Source: an uncultured Pseudomonadota bacterium
GTDB lineage: Bacteria; Pseudomonadota; Gammaproteobacteria; Burkholderiales; Rhodocyclaceae
NCBI GenBank assembly: GCA_903951825.1
Contig: CAJBDJ010000052.1
Coordinates: 1-64,000 of the forward strand
DNA: 64,000 nt
Reading direction: 5' to 3'
Program-made: the position numbers and the translations under genes
In this document: one piece after another, positions 17,319 through 26,812 of the stretch
Position numbering within the stretch: position 1 is the stretch's first letter
Layout: every line of letters starts with the position of its first letter
The notes under the pieces: model-generated
Databases searched by the model: none
What the model was told of the DNA's origin: nothing
Seen by the model: the letters and a program-made list of their open reading frames with translations, nothing else

Positions 17319-18072
17319 TCTTTTTCTCGTCCCCTTTTTGTCCGGTCTGTGTTTGGCACTACTCTTGCCGGTGCTCGGCTGCTTTTTGCGCCTGCGTGAC
17401 GAATGGTTGGCGGCACTGGCCTACGCTCATGTCGCCGCCGCCGGGGCGCTACTGGCCTTGGTCGCCGGCCTGGCGCCGATGCTCGGCGGAATCGGCGCCG
17501 CCGCTCTGGTCGGCGCCGGCAAGCGGTTTTTCCCCAAACGACTGGCCGGTGGTGCGGCCTTTGTCCTCCTGCTGCTCGCCGGCTGGGCCACTGCCGTCCT
17601 GCTGACGGCCAATCAGCCTTTGGCCGAACGTCTTGGGAATGCCTTGTTCGACGGGCAACTCTACTTTTCTGACAGCAGTAATTTTTATCTGCTCTTGCTC
17701 TGGTCTCTCTTTGCCCTACCCGTGTTATTCCACTTGTCCAGCCAACTCCTGCTGGCGCGCATTTATCCGGACTATTTTCATGCCCGCCACCTGCCGGTCT
17801 GGCCGGTGCTCAGCGGCTTTGACCTGCTCGCCGCCCTGTCGCTGGCGCTGGCAACGACAACACTGGGTGTGATGAGCAGTTTTGCCCTCGTTTTCGTTCC
17901 GCCGTGGATTGTTTTCAGTCGCGCCCGCACCTGGCGTTCCGGCATTTTTCTCGCCGCCCTGATCGGGCTGCTCGGCTACAGTGCCGCCTTTGCGCTGGCG
18001 CTTGGATTCGACCAACCCTTCGGCCCCGTGCTGGCGTTGCTGCTGGTCATGGTCGGCCTGGTTATTGCGTGA
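17308..18072 (+). CDS. Metal ABC transporter permease (ZnuB-like)
   Basis: A 254-residue inner-membrane protein with about seven or eight hydrophobic helices, of the ABC-3 family that forms the channel of zinc and manganese importers. The ATG at 17308 has AGGGGAA upstream, and the gene overlaps the end of the ATPase gene. A conserved LRDEWLAALAYAHVAAAGALL segment (about residues 28-48) matches the family region in which a histidine follows the second helix. It ends the cluster; the STAS gene starts about 45 bases later. Confidence 0.83.
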   Translation: MWNDLFLVPFLSGLCLALLLPVLGCFLRLRDEWLAALAYAHVAAAGALLALVAGLAPMLGGIGAAALVGAGKRFFPKRLAGGAAFVLLLLAGWATAVLLTANQPLAERLGNALFDGQLYFSDSSNFYLLLLWSLFALPVLFHLSSQLLLARIYPDYFHARHLPVWPVLSGFDLLAALSLALATTTLGVMSSFALVFVPPWIVFSRARTWRSGIFLAALIGLLGYSAAFALALGFDQPFGPVLALLLVMVGLVIA

Positions 18073-18117
18073 CAACGGCCGACATGCTAAAACGCGCTTT
18101 CCGCTTTTTGAGTGTTC

Positions 18118-19401
18118 ATGGTGTTTTCGTTTTTCAAAAAACCGCCTAACAAAATGCCTGAGCGCGTTGCGGTCAAGCCCAAGGCAGCCGGTACGCCGAT
18201 GCCGGCCAGCCCAGTTAGCGCGCCGCTGCAGTCTGTAGCAAAGCCCCATACATCTCTGCCCGAGCTGGAATTCACCTACTCCCCGACGGCCGAAACCTCA
18301 TTGATGCCACCTTCCCCACAGCTGTCCGCAAGGCCGCCGGTAGATGAAGATTTCAAGCTGGAATTGACGATTGGGGAGTTCAATCACGATTTTTCTGACT
18401 CCAGCGTGACAGGTTTCAAACTTGACCATGATGTTGATTCGATGCAGGCCGACATCGAACAGGTCGCGGTTCTTTACAGCAACGGCCAGGATGCAACCGC
18501 ACGCTCCCTGCTTGAGACTTTCGTCAAAATTTATCGCAATGCAGACGGCGTCCGCATCTGGCTGATGCTCTTTGACCTGCTTCAATTGGCTGGAGACCAT
18601 GCGGCCTTCGATCAACTCGGCATGGCGTTTGTCGAGGTTTTTGAAACATCGCCGCCCGCCTGGCGCAACCTGGCACCAGCGCTCGACGCCGAGGCGCCGG
18701 GGGGGCGCAGCCTCGCCCTGAAGGGCGTGGTGACTGCCGAAAGCCACGCTGCCCTGGCACCGCTGCTCGCATCGCTCACCGACAAGCGGCCGCTGCGTAT
18801 CAATTGCAGTCAATGGATCGGCTGTGACGACGAGATTGCCGGCCAACTCGTCGAGCACCTGGCAAACGCCCGCAAACGGGGCATTGCAGTCATTTTCGAC
18901 GCCCTCGATATTTTTCTTCCGCGACTGCGTAGCCGACTGGTGGCAGGGGATAAATCGCACAAGCGGATCTGGTTATTGGTGCTTGAACTGCTGCAGTACC
19001 ATGGTTCGCAGGAACAATTTGAGGCCTGTGCGATTGATTTTGCGGTCACCTTTGAGCGTTCGCCGCCGTCGTGGGAACGCATCGAAGCCGTGAGTGCACT
19101 CGTCGGGAGTGCGAATTCAGCACCTGAGCGGCGGGACGCCCATTATTTGAGTGGTGACATCAAGAACGCGCGTTTTGACGAATTATCGGCAGTTCTCGGC
19201 GCGATGGAGGCGCCGCGCCTCGATTTTTCCCAACTTCGCCGGCTCGATTTTTTCTCGGCCGGGCAATTGGCCAACCGTCTTTCTCCGCTCAAGGAGGCCG
19301 GACGCGATGTGCTTATTCGCAATCCCAACCATCTCGTCGCCGAGTTGCTGGGGGTTGTCGGCATCAACCGGATTGCCCGCATTATCGTTCCCAAGAGTTA
19401 A
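18118..19401 (+). CDS. STAS-domain protein with a duplicated helical+STAS module
   Basis: A 427-residue protein of unknown role. Residues 1-75 are basic and proline-rich, and 76-110 are acidic. The rest is a tandem duplication. A helical unit (about 147-185, with SPPAW) precedes a STAS-like domain (about 200-270). A second copy of the helical unit (about 284-322, with SPPSW) precedes another STAS-like domain (about 343-426). The helical unit resembles the TPR-like end of FimV. STAS domains bind nucleotides or partner proteins in signalling, so this may be a scaffold. It is encoded 15 bases upstream of hslV and may share its transcript. An in-frame GTG at 18112 is an alternative start. Confidence 0.72.
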   Translation: MVFSFFKKPPNKMPERVAVKPKAAGTPMPASPVSAPLQSVAKPHTSLPELEFTYSPTAETSLMPPSPQLSARPPVDEDFKLELTIGEFNHDFSDSSVTGFKLDHDVDSMQADIEQVAVLYSNGQDATARSLLETFVKIYRNADGVRIWLMLFDLLQLAGDHAAFDQLGMAFVEVFETSPPAWRNLAPALDAEAPGGRSLALKGVVTAESHAALAPLLASLTDKRPLRINCSQWIGCDDEIAGQLVEHLANARKRGIAVIFDALDIFLPRLRSRLVAGDKSHKRIWLLVLELLQYHGSQEQFEACAIDFAVTFERSPPSWERIEAVSALVGSANSAPERRDAHYLSGDIKNARFDELSAVLGAMEAPRLDFSQLRRLDFFSAGQLANRLSPLKEAGRDVLIRNPNHLVAELLGVVGINRIARIIVPKS

Positions 19402-19416
19402 TCGTCAGGAAAACAC

Positions 19417-19953
19417 ATGGAGCAATATCACGGCACGACCATCTTGTCGGTGCGGCGCGGAAACGCCGTCGCCATGGGCGGCGATGGGCAGGTGACGCTG
19501 GGCAATATCGTCATCAAGGCGACGGCGAAGAAGGTGCGGCGGCTGTATCAGGGGCGTATTCTGGCCGGTTTTGCCGGCGGCACGGCCGATGCCTTCACCC
19601 TCTTTGAACGCTTTGAGGCCAAGCTCGACAAGCACCAGGGCAATTTACTGCGTTCGGCGGTTGAACTGGCCAAGGACTGGCGTTCCGATCGTGCCTTGCG
19701 CCGGCTCGAAGCCATGCTCTCGGTTGCCGACAAGGAAGTGTCGTTGATCATCACCGGCAATGGCGACGTGCTTGAGCCGGAACAAGGGATTGTCGCGATT
19801 GGCTCCGGTGGCGCCTACGCGCAAAGTGCGGCGCGCGCCCTGCTCGAAAACAGTGCGCTTGCTCCGCGCGAGATTGTGACGAAATCTCTGGAAATCGCGG
19901 CCGACATTTGCATCTACACCAACCGCAATTTCACCCTCGAGGTTCTTGAATGA
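19417..19953 (+). CDS. hslV: ATP-dependent protease proteolytic subunit HslV
   Basis: Threonine-protease subunit of the HslUV (ClpYQ) complex, which degrades misfolded and regulatory proteins in the cytosol. It has 178 residues. The six-residue propeptide MEQYHG precedes the catalytic N-terminal Thr7 (TTILSVRR), which should be exposed on maturation. The conserved GGDGQVTLG and [15 protein letters not shown] segments are present. Its stop overlaps the hslU start (ATGA), as in other bacteria. No heat-shock promoter was identified with confidence. Confidence 0.97.
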   Translation: MEQYHGTTILSVRRGNAVAMGGDGQVTLGNIVIKATAKKVRRLYQGRILAGFAGGTADAFTLFERFEAKLDKHQGNLLRSAVELAKDWRSDRALRRLEAMLSVADKEVSLIITGNGDVLEPEQGIVAIGSGGAYAQSAARALLENSALAPREIVTKSLEIAADICIYTNRNFTLEVLE

Positions 19954-21290
19954 GCGCCATGACCCCGCAGGAAATCGTTTCCGAACTCGACAAGCATATC
20001 GTCGGCCAAAACAACGCCAAAAAGGCGGTCGCCATTGCCTTGCGCAATCGCTGGCGGCGGGCGCAGGTGGCTGAGCCGCTGCGCCAGGAAATCACCCCCA
20101 AAAACATCTTGATGATCGGCCCGACAGGGGTTGGCAAGACCGAAATTGCTCGTCGCCTGGCACGCATCGCCGACGCGCCTTTCATCAAGATCGAGGCGAC
20201 CAAATTTACCGAAGTCGGCTATGTCGGCCGTGATGTGGAGACGATCATCCGCGATTTGATGGAGATTGCGATCAAAGGGCTGCGCGACCGTGCGATCAAG
20301 CAGATGCGCCCGCGTGCCGAAGAGGCGGCGGAAGATCGCATACTCGACATTCTGCTGCCGCCTGCCCGCAGCCCAGGATTTTTTGCCGAAAATAGCGAGT
20401 CCACCGCCAACGACGGCGTCACGCGCCAGAAATTCCGCAAAAAATTGCGCGAGGGCGATCTCGATGAGAAGGAAATCGACGTCGAACTGGCCGTTCCCGG
20501 GATGCAGGCGGAGATTTTCGCCCCCCCGGGGATGGAAGAACTGACCCAGCAAATTCAGGGAATGTTCCAGAATATCGGGCAGGGACGCAAGAAGGCACGC
20601 AAGGTAAAAATCAAGGAAGCGCTCAGGCTGCTCGCCGACGAAGAGGCGGCGCGGCTGGTCAATGATGAGGAAATCAAGCTCGAAGCGCTCAAGGCCGTCG
20701 AGCAAAACGGCATCGTTTTTCTCGATGAGCTGGACAAGATTGCCAGTCGCGCCGACAGCCACGGGGCGGATGTCTCGCGCCAGGGCGTCCAGCGCGATCT
20801 GCTGCCGCTGGTCGAGGGGACGACGGTATCGACCAAGTACGGCATGATCAAGACCGACCATATTTTGTTTATTGCTTCCGGCGCTTTTCATCTCTCCAAG
20901 CCTTCCGATCTAATTCCCGAGTTGCAAGGGCGTTTTCCGATTCGTGTCGAGCTTGACTCCCTCTCGGTGGCCGATTTCGAGTGCATCCTGACCCAGACCG
21001 ATGCCTGCCTGACGCGGCAATATCAAGCCTTGCTTGAAACCGAAGGTCAGCAGCTCAACTTCGCCGGGGAAGGCGTCCGGCGCCTGGCGGAAATTGCTTA
21101 TCAGGTGAATGAAAAAACCGAGAATATCGGCGCCCGCCGTCTCCACACGGTCATGGAAAAACTGCTTGAGGAAATCTCCTTCAATACCGGCGCAGGCAAT
21201 CAGGAGGCGCTGGTAATCGACGCTGCTTACGTCAACCAGCGCCTCGGCGAACTGGCGGCCGACGAAGACCTCTCGCGCTACGTTTTGTAA
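19950..21290 (+). CDS. hslU: ATP-dependent protease ATPase subunit HslU
   Basis: The AAA+ unfoldase of HslUV, 446 residues. It has Walker A GPTGVGKT (57-64), Walker B region [11 protein letters not shown], the GYVGRDVET pore-loop region, a substrate-handling intermediate domain, and the C-terminal SRYVL tail that docks into HslV. Length is normal. The start is coupled to hslV by a four-base overlap and its stop to the AEC carrier by TAATG. Confidence 0.97.
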   Translation: MSAMTPQEIVSELDKHIVGQNNAKKAVAIALRNRWRRAQVAEPLRQEITPKNILMIGPTGVGKTEIARRLARIADAPFIKIEATKFTEVGYVGRDVETIIRDLMEIAIKGLRDRAIKQMRPRAEEAAEDRILDILLPPARSPGFFAENSESTANDGVTRQKFRKKLREGDLDEKEIDVELAVPGMQAEIFAPPGMEELTQQIQGMFQNIGQGRKKARKVKIKEALRLLADEEAARLVNDEEIKLEALKAVEQNGIVFLDELDKIASRADSHGADVSRQGVQRDLLPLVEGTTVSTKYGMIKTDHILFIASGAFHLSKPSDLIPELQGRFPIRVELDSLSVADFECILTQTDACLTRQYQALLETEGQQLNFAGEGVRRLAEIAYQVNEKTENIGARRLHTVMEKLLEEISFNTGAGNQEALVIDAAYVNQRLGELAADEDLSRYVL

Positions 21291-22174
21291 TGACTGAGAG
21301 CCTGAGTTTCAGGCTGCTGGCCATCTTGTTCCCGATTTTCGGGATCGTCGCCGCCGGCTATTTTTACGCACGCCATCACAAGCCGGAAATGGCCGTCGCC
21401 AACCGCCTCAACATGGATGTTTTTGTCCCGGCGCTAGTCTTTGCGGCGATGGCCGGTAAATCCTTCGATCTGACCCGCTTCGCCTCGCTGGCATTCGGTG
21501 GGCTTTTGGTTCTGACGACTTGCGGTGCGCTTGCTTGGGTAAGCGCCCGAGCCCTCGGCATTCAGGCCAAAACGCTGGTGCCGCCGATGATGTTCAACAA
21601 TTCCGGCAACATCGGCCTGCCGCTCGCCGTACTGGCCTGGGGCGAAGATGCGCTGGCGGCGGCAGTGATTCTTTTCATGGTCGAAAACACCCTGCACTTC
21701 TCTTTTGGCGCCCGTCTGCTTGATCCCCAAACGCGCCTGCTGAAGCTCTGGCGCGTCCCCGTGGTTTTTGCCGCAATTGCCGGTTTGAGCGTGGCCATTC
21801 TCGATCTTTCGGTTTGGCCACCGTTGATTCTGGCGATCAAGATGCTGGGGGATGTATCGGTGCCGCTGTTGCTGTTTTCGCTCGGAGTGAGGATGACCCA
21901 TGTCTCTTTCAGCGAATGGAAGCTGGCCGCCGGCAGCGCTCTCCTGCGCCCACTGGCCGGCATGGTGATTGCCGCCGGCGTGATTCAATTGCTCGGCCTG
22001 CAAGGTCGCGAGGCCGCCATGTTATTGGTATTCGGTGCCCTGCCGCCGGCCGTGCTCAATTTCCTGTTTGCCGAACGCTATCAACAGGAACCGCAGCGCG
22101 TCGCCTCCATCGTCCTGATCGGCAACCTGGCCGCGCTGCTTTACTTGCCGCTAGCGCTGGCGATGGTGTTATGA
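21290..22174 (+). CDS. AEC-family transporter (auxin efflux carrier-like)
   Basis: A 294-residue inner-membrane protein with about nine or ten hydrophobic helices, including the conserved MMFNNSGNIGLPLAVLAWG segment of AEC permeases. Bacterial members are usually linked to malate, malonate or other organic-acid or amino-acid transport, but the substrate is not known here. It starts in a one-base overlap (TAATG) with hslU, so it is co-translated with hslVU without an evident functional tie. It overlaps the 3' end of hslR on the opposite strand by six bases. Confidence 0.82.
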   Translation: MTESLSFRLLAILFPIFGIVAAGYFYARHHKPEMAVANRLNMDVFVPALVFAAMAGKSFDLTRFASLAFGGLLVLTTCGALAWVSARALGIQAKTLVPPMMFNNSGNIGLPLAVLAWGEDALAAAVILFMVENTLHFSFGARLLDPQTRLLKLWRVPVVFAAIAGLSVAILDLSVWPPLILAIKMLGDVSVPLLLFSLGVRMTHVSFSEWKLAAGSALLRPLAGMVIAAGVIQLLGLQGREAAMLLVFGALPPAVLNFLFAERYQQEPQRVASIVLIGNLAALLYLPLALAMVL

Positions 22175-22537
22175 GTCGCTGCAGCGTTTGAGTTGCCGCC
22201 GATCACGCTTGGTCGGTCGGCCATGCAGATCGGCCGCCGGCTCCACCTGAAATTTCCGCTGTTCTTTTTGTGCTTCGCGCCGGGCAATGCTGGCGGCACT
22301 CTCTTCGTAGAGCAGGCGTGCCTCGGGTGCCGAGCCTCGCCGGTCAGAAAGAGCCGTGATGGTGACTTCCCACGACACTTCGCTGTTGGCAATCGTCAGC
22401 CGCTCGGCGATCCTGATTTCGCGTGCGGCTTTGACGCGATTGCCGTCAATTTGCACCTTGCCGCCATGAATTGCCGCACTGGCCAATGTCCTTGTCTTGA
22501 AAAACCGCGCTGCCCAAAGCCATTTATCGAGACGCAC
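22169..22537 (-). CDS. hslR: S4-domain RNA-binding protein, Hsp15 family
   Basis: A 122-residue heat-shock-type protein. The S4 domain spans about residues 1-60 (MRLDKWLWAARFFKTRTLA, GGKVQIDGNRVKA). A basic tail follows. In the family it rescues stalled 50S subunits carrying nascent chains. The start is GTG at 22535-22537, and it lies five bases after the lysA stop on the same strand. It converges with the AEC transporter gene, overlapping at the 3' ends. Confidence 0.88.
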   Translation of the reverse strand: MRLDKWLWAARFFKTRTLASAAIHGGKVQIDGNRVKAAREIRIAERLTIANSEVSWEVTITALSDRRGSAPEARLLYEESAASIARREAQKEQRKFQVEPAADLHGRPTKRDRRQLKRCSDS

Positions 22538-22542
22538 GGCGC

Positions 22543-23802
22543 TCAGGGAAGTAGCTGCTCGCCGGCGTAAAGCTGCTCGACCGTTTCCCGCTGGCGGATG
22601 ACGTGAACGGTATCGCCATCGACCATCACCTCAACCGCTCGCGGCCGAGTGTTGTAATTGGAACTCATGGCCATGCCGTAAGCGCCGGCTGACATGACCG
22701 CGAGCAAATCGCCGGCGACAATCGCCAGCGGGCGCGCCAGGCCGAGAAAGTCACCGGACTCACAGACCGGGCCGACTACATCGTAGGCGCGTCTCTCGCC
22801 CGCCCGCGGAATCACCGGCAGGATGTCATGCCAGGCTTCGTAAAGCGCCGGGCGCATCAGGTCGTTCATCGCTGCGTCAATAATGGCAAAGCTTTTGCCT
22901 TCGCCCGGCTTGAGAAACTCAACCCGCGTCAGTAGCAGACCGGCATTGCCAACCAGACGCCGACCGGGTTCGAGCACTACCTTGAGGCCACGGCCGGCCA
23001 GTTTGTCGAGCAGCGGATTGAGGTAGGAGGCGACCGTTGGCTGCACCTGATCGTCCTTGTAGCGAATTCCGAGGCCGCCGCCGAGGTCGATGTGGTGGAT
23101 TTCGATCCCTTCTGCGGCCAACCGCGAAATCAAGTCCAAAACCCGCTCAAGCGCTTCGCCGAAGGGCGCCGGATCGAGTAGTTGCGAACCGATGTGGCAA
23201 TCGATGCCGGCGACTGCAATATGCGGCAAGGCGCTAGCACGACGATACAAAGCAAGCGCGTCATCATAGGCGACGCCGAATTTGGCTTCCTTGAGCCCGG
23301 TTGAAATGTAAGGGTGAGTTTTTGGGTCGACATTCGGATTGACGCGCAGGCTGACCGGCGCCTTTTTCCCGCATTGAGCGGCAACCTCGTTGAGCCGCTC
23401 AAGTTCGGGGGCGGATTCGACATTGAAACAAAAAATGCCGGCAGCGAGCGCTTGCTGCATTTCGGATACGGTTTTGCCCACGCCCGAAAAAACTATTTTC
23501 TGCGGATCGGCTCCGGCTGCCAGAACCCGCTTGAGTTCACCGCCGGAAACAATATCGAAGCCGGCACCCATGCGCGCAAAGAGATTCAGGATAGCCAGGT
23601 TTGCGTTGGCTTTGACCGCGTAGCAAACCAGGCTTTCAGAACCCGCCGGATGCGACGCGAGGACGTCGAGAAATTCTTGCAAAGCAGCGGCAAGGGCAGC
23701 TCGGGAATAGACATAAGCCGGGGTGCCAAATTGCTCGGCAATGGCCGGCAGGGCGATCGACTCGGCGTGCAGGACGCCATTTTTCAGGGAGAAGTGGCTC
23801 AT
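22543..23802 (-). CDS. lysA: Diaminopimelate decarboxylase
   Basis: The last step of lysine synthesis: decarboxylation of meso-DAP to lysine. It is a PLP-dependent fold-type III enzyme, 419 residues. The PLP lysine is Lys64 in CYAVKANAN, with the HIGSQ and GGGLGI barrel motifs and the PVCESGDFLG active-site segment of the partner subunit. It follows lptM by 11 bases, the usual order lptM-lysA in proteobacteria, and is followed by hslR. Confidence 0.97.
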   Translation of the reverse strand: MSHFSLKNGVLHAESIALPAIAEQFGTPAYVYSRAALAAALQEFLDVLASHPAGSESLVCYAVKANANLAILNLFARMGAGFDIVSGGELKRVLAAGADPQKIVFSGVGKTVSEMQQALAAGIFCFNVESAPELERLNEVAAQCGKKAPVSLRVNPNVDPKTHPYISTGLKEAKFGVAYDDALALYRRASALPHIAVAGIDCHIGSQLLDPAPFGEALERVLDLISRLAAEGIEIHHIDLGGGLGIRYKDDQVQPTVASYLNPLLDKLAGRGLKVVLEPGRRLVGNAGLLLTRVEFLKPGEGKSFAIIDAAMNDLMRPALYEAWHDILPVIPRAGERRAYDVVGPVCESGDFLGLARPLAIVAGDLLAVMSAGAYGMAMSSNYNTRPRAVEVMVDGDTVHVIRQRETVEQLYAGEQLLP

Positions 23803-23813
23803 CGGGCGGGGGA

Positions 23814-23978
23814 TTATTGCGGTTTGGGGTTGTTGCGTGTTTCGACCGGCGCCAACGGAGCCGCTTGCGCGGTGCCGAGCAAGGGTTCGGGAACCGGGCC
23901 GGAAGGCTTTTCCAGCGAACCTTTAAAGCCGCAGGCAGTCAGGAAAGTTGCCAGCAAAACGGCGAAGAATTTGGTCAT
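23814..23978 (-). CDS. lptM: Small lipoprotein LptM (YifL-like)
   Basis: A 54-residue lipoprotein with lipobox LTAC (Cys16), followed by GFKGSLEKP, the short conserved motif of the LptM/YifL family, then a proline-rich tail. In the family it assists maturation of the LptD-LptE outer-membrane LPS translocon. The gene starts at the ATG ending at 23978 and lies directly before lysA, its usual position. Confidence 0.87.
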   Translation of the reverse strand: MTKFFAVLLATFLTACGFKGSLEKPSGPVPEPLLGTAQAAPLAPVETRNNPKPQ

Positions 23979-24018
23979 AATGATGGCTCGATCAATGTGG
24001 CGAGGATGGTAGCACAGC

Positions 24019-24336
24019 ATGGATGACCAGGAATTCAACCGTTTGGCCGATGTGACCTTGGCGCGTATCGAGGCCGCTCTGGAGAGCAGTAATGCCGACC
24101 TCGACTTTGAGTTGAAGCACGGCGGCGTGCTGGAAATCGAGTTCGCCGATGGCAGCAAGATCATTGTCAATCGGCATGGCGTCGCCCGGGAAATTTGGGT
24201 TGCGGCCAAATCGGGTGGCTTTCATTTTTGTTATCAAGACAACTCTTGGCTGGACACCCGTGACGGTGCCGAACTTTTTGCCAAATTATCCGACCTCGCC
24301 AGCCGACAGGCGGGCGAAGTGGTGGTGCTCAAGTAA
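24019..24336 (+). CDS. cyaY: Frataxin-family iron-binding protein CyaY
   Basis: A 105-residue cytosolic frataxin. It regulates iron supply to Fe-S cluster assembly. The acidic N-terminal helix and the conserved SKIIVNRHGVAREIWVAAKSGG strand region are visible. It is divergent from lptM-lysA, only 40 bases away, and its stop abuts the 3' end of mrcA on the other strand. Confidence 0.93.
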   Translation: MDDQEFNRLADVTLARIEAALESSNADLDFELKHGGVLEIEFADGSKIIVNRHGVAREIWVAAKSGGFHFCYQDNSWLDTRDGAELFAKLSDLASRQAGEVVVLK

Positions 24337-26646
24337 TCAGTCGCTGGGGGGCGTGCTCAGGTCGGGCTTGGGCAGCGCGCTGTCGACCGCTTCGGCCGGC
24401 TCGTCACCTGCCTCGGGGATTGCCGCAGCGGCATTTTCCGCATAAATAAAGCTGCGCCCCTCGCTGCCGCCGAGCAGCCCCTCCGGCTGTGGAAGTGTTT
24501 GAGCCGGTACGTTGTTCAAGGCACGACTCATGTAGCCAATCCAGATCGGCAGAGCGGCAGAGCCGCCGGTTTCCTTGGCACCCAATGTTTTCGGCTGATC
24601 AAAGCCGAGCCATGCACAACCGGCTACTGTCACTTGATAACCACAGAACCAGGCGTCCATATATTCGTTGGTCGTCCCGGTTTTGCCGGCCAGGTCACGC
24701 CGCTTGAGGGCGACAGAGGCACGCGCAGCGGTGCCGTAAATGGTCACATCGCGCAACATGTTGTCCATCATGAAGGCATTGCGCGGGTCAATCGCACGAA
24801 TCGAGTCGTCGCCGGCGGAAACCGGATCCGATTTAGCCAATACCTGATTTTTTTCATCGCGAATTTCACGAATGATGTAAGGATTGATTTTGTAGCCGCC
24901 ATTGGCAAAGACGGCATAGGCGGTCACCATCTGCCATGGCGTTACCGAGCCGGCACCGAGCGCCATGGTCAAATAGGGGGGGTGCTTGGCGGCGTCAAAA
25001 CCAAAACGGCTGGCGTAGTCCTGGGCATACTGTGTGCCGATGGACTGCAAAATCCGGATCGAAACCATGTTTTTCGACTTGGCCAGCGCGGTACGCATTT
25101 TCATGGGACCTTCGTATTTGCCGTCGTAATTGTGCGGCGCCCAATCCTGGGAACCTGTGAGCGCCGAGTTGATGACGATTGGCTCGTCGGCAATGATGCT
25201 GTTGCCGTTGTATCCCTTTTCAAGGGACGCCGAATAGATGAAGGGCTTGAAGCTTGAGCCCGGCTGCCGCCAGGCCTGCGTGACATGATTGAATTTGTTG
25301 CGGTTGAAGTCAAAACCGCCGACCAAGGCGCGAATTGCCCCGTCATTGGGAGCGACTGCAACAAAAGCCGACTCAACCTCGGGAAGCTGGGTCATCTGCC
25401 AGGCGCCCTTGTCGTCTTTTTGAATGCGAATAATCGCGCCACGCGCGATGCGCTTGTTGGGCGGCGCCTTGCTGTCGAGGAATCGGCTGACGAATTTCAG
25501 CGAATCGCCCTGCAGAACAACAAGTTCGCCACCCTTGCGGTAAGCCTTGATTTGTTTGGTATCGGCGGCGAGTACCAGCGCCGGGACAAGGTCGCCGGTG
25601 TCAGGAATGTCCTGAAGCGCGAGGTCGATCACCTCATCCTGATCGGATTTGAAATCTTTCATTTCCAGGTACGACTCAGCGCCACGATAACCATGCCGAC
25701 GGTCGTAATCCATGACCGCTTTGCGCAAACTTTTATACGCAGCCTCCTGCTCGGCTTTGATCAAGGTCGTGTAGACCTTCAGTCCGCGCGAATAGACTTC
25801 CTGCGGGAAACGTTCGGCCGTTATCTGACGTGCCATTTCGGCAACGAATTCAGCATGTACCGAGTAATCCATCAGTTCGCGCTTGACCACCAGCGTTTCC
25901 TCCATCGCCGCAGTGAATTGCGGGTCAGTAATGAACCCGAGGCTTTGCATACGGCGCAAGACATAATGCTGACGAATCTTGGCTCGCTTGGGGTTGGCGA
26001 CAGGATTGTATGCCGAAGGGGCTTTTGGCAAACCGGCAAGCATCGCCGCTTCGGCAATCGAAATATCCTTGAGCGGCTTGCCGAAATAAATCTGTGCAGC
26101 CGCAGCAAACCCATAAGCACGCTGCCCGAGAAATATCTGGTTGATGTAAAGCTCGAAAATCTGGTCTTTGCTCAAACTGCTCTCGATTTTGAACGAGAGC
26201 ATGACTTCATAGAGCTTGCGCGTATAGGTTTTTTCGGAAGAGAGAAAAAAATTGCGTGCGACCTGCTGGGTGATTGTCGATGCCCCCTGGCGCTTTCCGC
26301 CACCTGCGAGATTGTTGAGAGAGGCGCGCAAAATTCCCGTGTAATCGATGCCGCCATGCGCGTAGAAACGATCATCTTCGGCCGCCAGAATGGCTTGCTT
26401 CATGATTTCCGGAACGTCGCCAATACTGACCACCGCACGGCGCTCTTCTCCAAACTCGCCGATCAGGTGACCGTCAGCGGAATAAACACGCAGAGGAACC
26501 TTGGGTCGATAATCGGTCAGAACGTCGAGGGGTGGTAAATTGGGGTAAGCCATGACTAAAATGATCAAGGCGACAGCGATGCCGATCGCCAGCAGACCCG
26601 ATAAAAAAATAAGGGGGTAGAGGGCAAAGCGCAGTACGGGGGGCAT
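24337..26646 (-). CDS. mrcA: Penicillin-binding protein 1A
   Basis: Bifunctional peptidoglycan glycosyltransferase/transpeptidase of the inner membrane, 769 residues. An N-terminal transmembrane helix lies at about residues 7-33. The GT51 domain has Glu90 in AAEDDRFYAHGGID and the RQGASTITQQ motif. The transpeptidase domain has GSSFKPF (SxxK) and KTGTTNEY (KTG). The start is set at the ATG ending at 26646; an upstream in-frame TTG at 26685 would lie at or before the predicted transcription start. The divergent pairing with pilM is conserved in many gamma- and betaproteobacteria. Its 3' end abuts cyaY. Confidence 0.95.
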   Translation of the reverse strand: MPPVLRFALYPLIFLSGLLAIGIAVALIILVMAYPNLPPLDVLTDYRPKVPLRVYSADGHLIGEFGEERRAVVSIGDVPEIMKQAILAAEDDRFYAHGGIDYTGILRASLNNLAGGGKRQGASTITQQVARNFFLSSEKTYTRKLYEVMLSFKIESSLSKDQIFELYINQIFLGQRAYGFAAAAQIYFGKPLKDISIAEAAMLAGLPKAPSAYNPVANPKRAKIRQHYVLRRMQSLGFITDPQFTAAMEETLVVKRELMDYSVHAEFVAEMARQITAERFPQEVYSRGLKVYTTLIKAEQEAAYKSLRKAVMDYDRRHGYRGAESYLEMKDFKSDQDEVIDLALQDIPDTGDLVPALVLAADTKQIKAYRKGGELVVLQGDSLKFVSRFLDSKAPPNKRIARGAIIRIQKDDKGAWQMTQLPEVESAFVAVAPNDGAIRALVGGFDFNRNKFNHVTQAWRQPGSSFKPFIYSASLEKGYNGNSIIADEPIVINSALTGSQDWAPHNYDGKYEGPMKMRTALAKSKNMVSIRILQSIGTQYAQDYASRFGFDAAKHPPYLTMALGAGSVTPWQMVTAYAVFANGGYKINPYIIREIRDEKNQVLAKSDPVSAGDDSIRAIDPRNAFMMDNMLRDVTIYGTAARASVALKRRDLAGKTGTTNEYMDAWFCGYQVTVAGCAWLGFDQPKTLGAKETGGSAALPIWIGYMSRALNNVPAQTLPQPEGLLGGSEGRSFIYAENAAAAIPEAGDEPAEAVDSALPKPDLSTPPSD

Positions 26647-26685
26647 TGAATTCAAGATATATTTGGTTTCTTTGGCATTGAACAA

Positions 26686-26691
26686 ATTATA
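26686..26691 (-). promoter_or_regulatory. -10 element of the mrcA promoter
   Basis: A perfect TATAAT on the minus strand, in the mrcA-pilM gap. The -35 region is poor (TGGAGG at 26709-26714). A start near 26679 would exclude the upstream TTG and supports the chosen ATG of mrcA. Confidence 0.5.
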
Positions 26692-26812
26692 CGCTGAGGC
26701 ACATGCCCCCTCCAGAAGGCATGAAATGACAAAGGCTTATTGATGGTTTTCGGCGTAATTTCTCGTTTGCTTGGGCTAAAATCCTACGTCGTTGGGAATT
26801 TTTGGGGGTCTG

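Noticed and set aside
24337-26685. Longer start of mrcA at TTG 26685
   Set aside because: It would begin at or before the predicted transcription start of the TATAAT promoter and add 13 residues before the family N-terminus; ATG at 26646 was taken.
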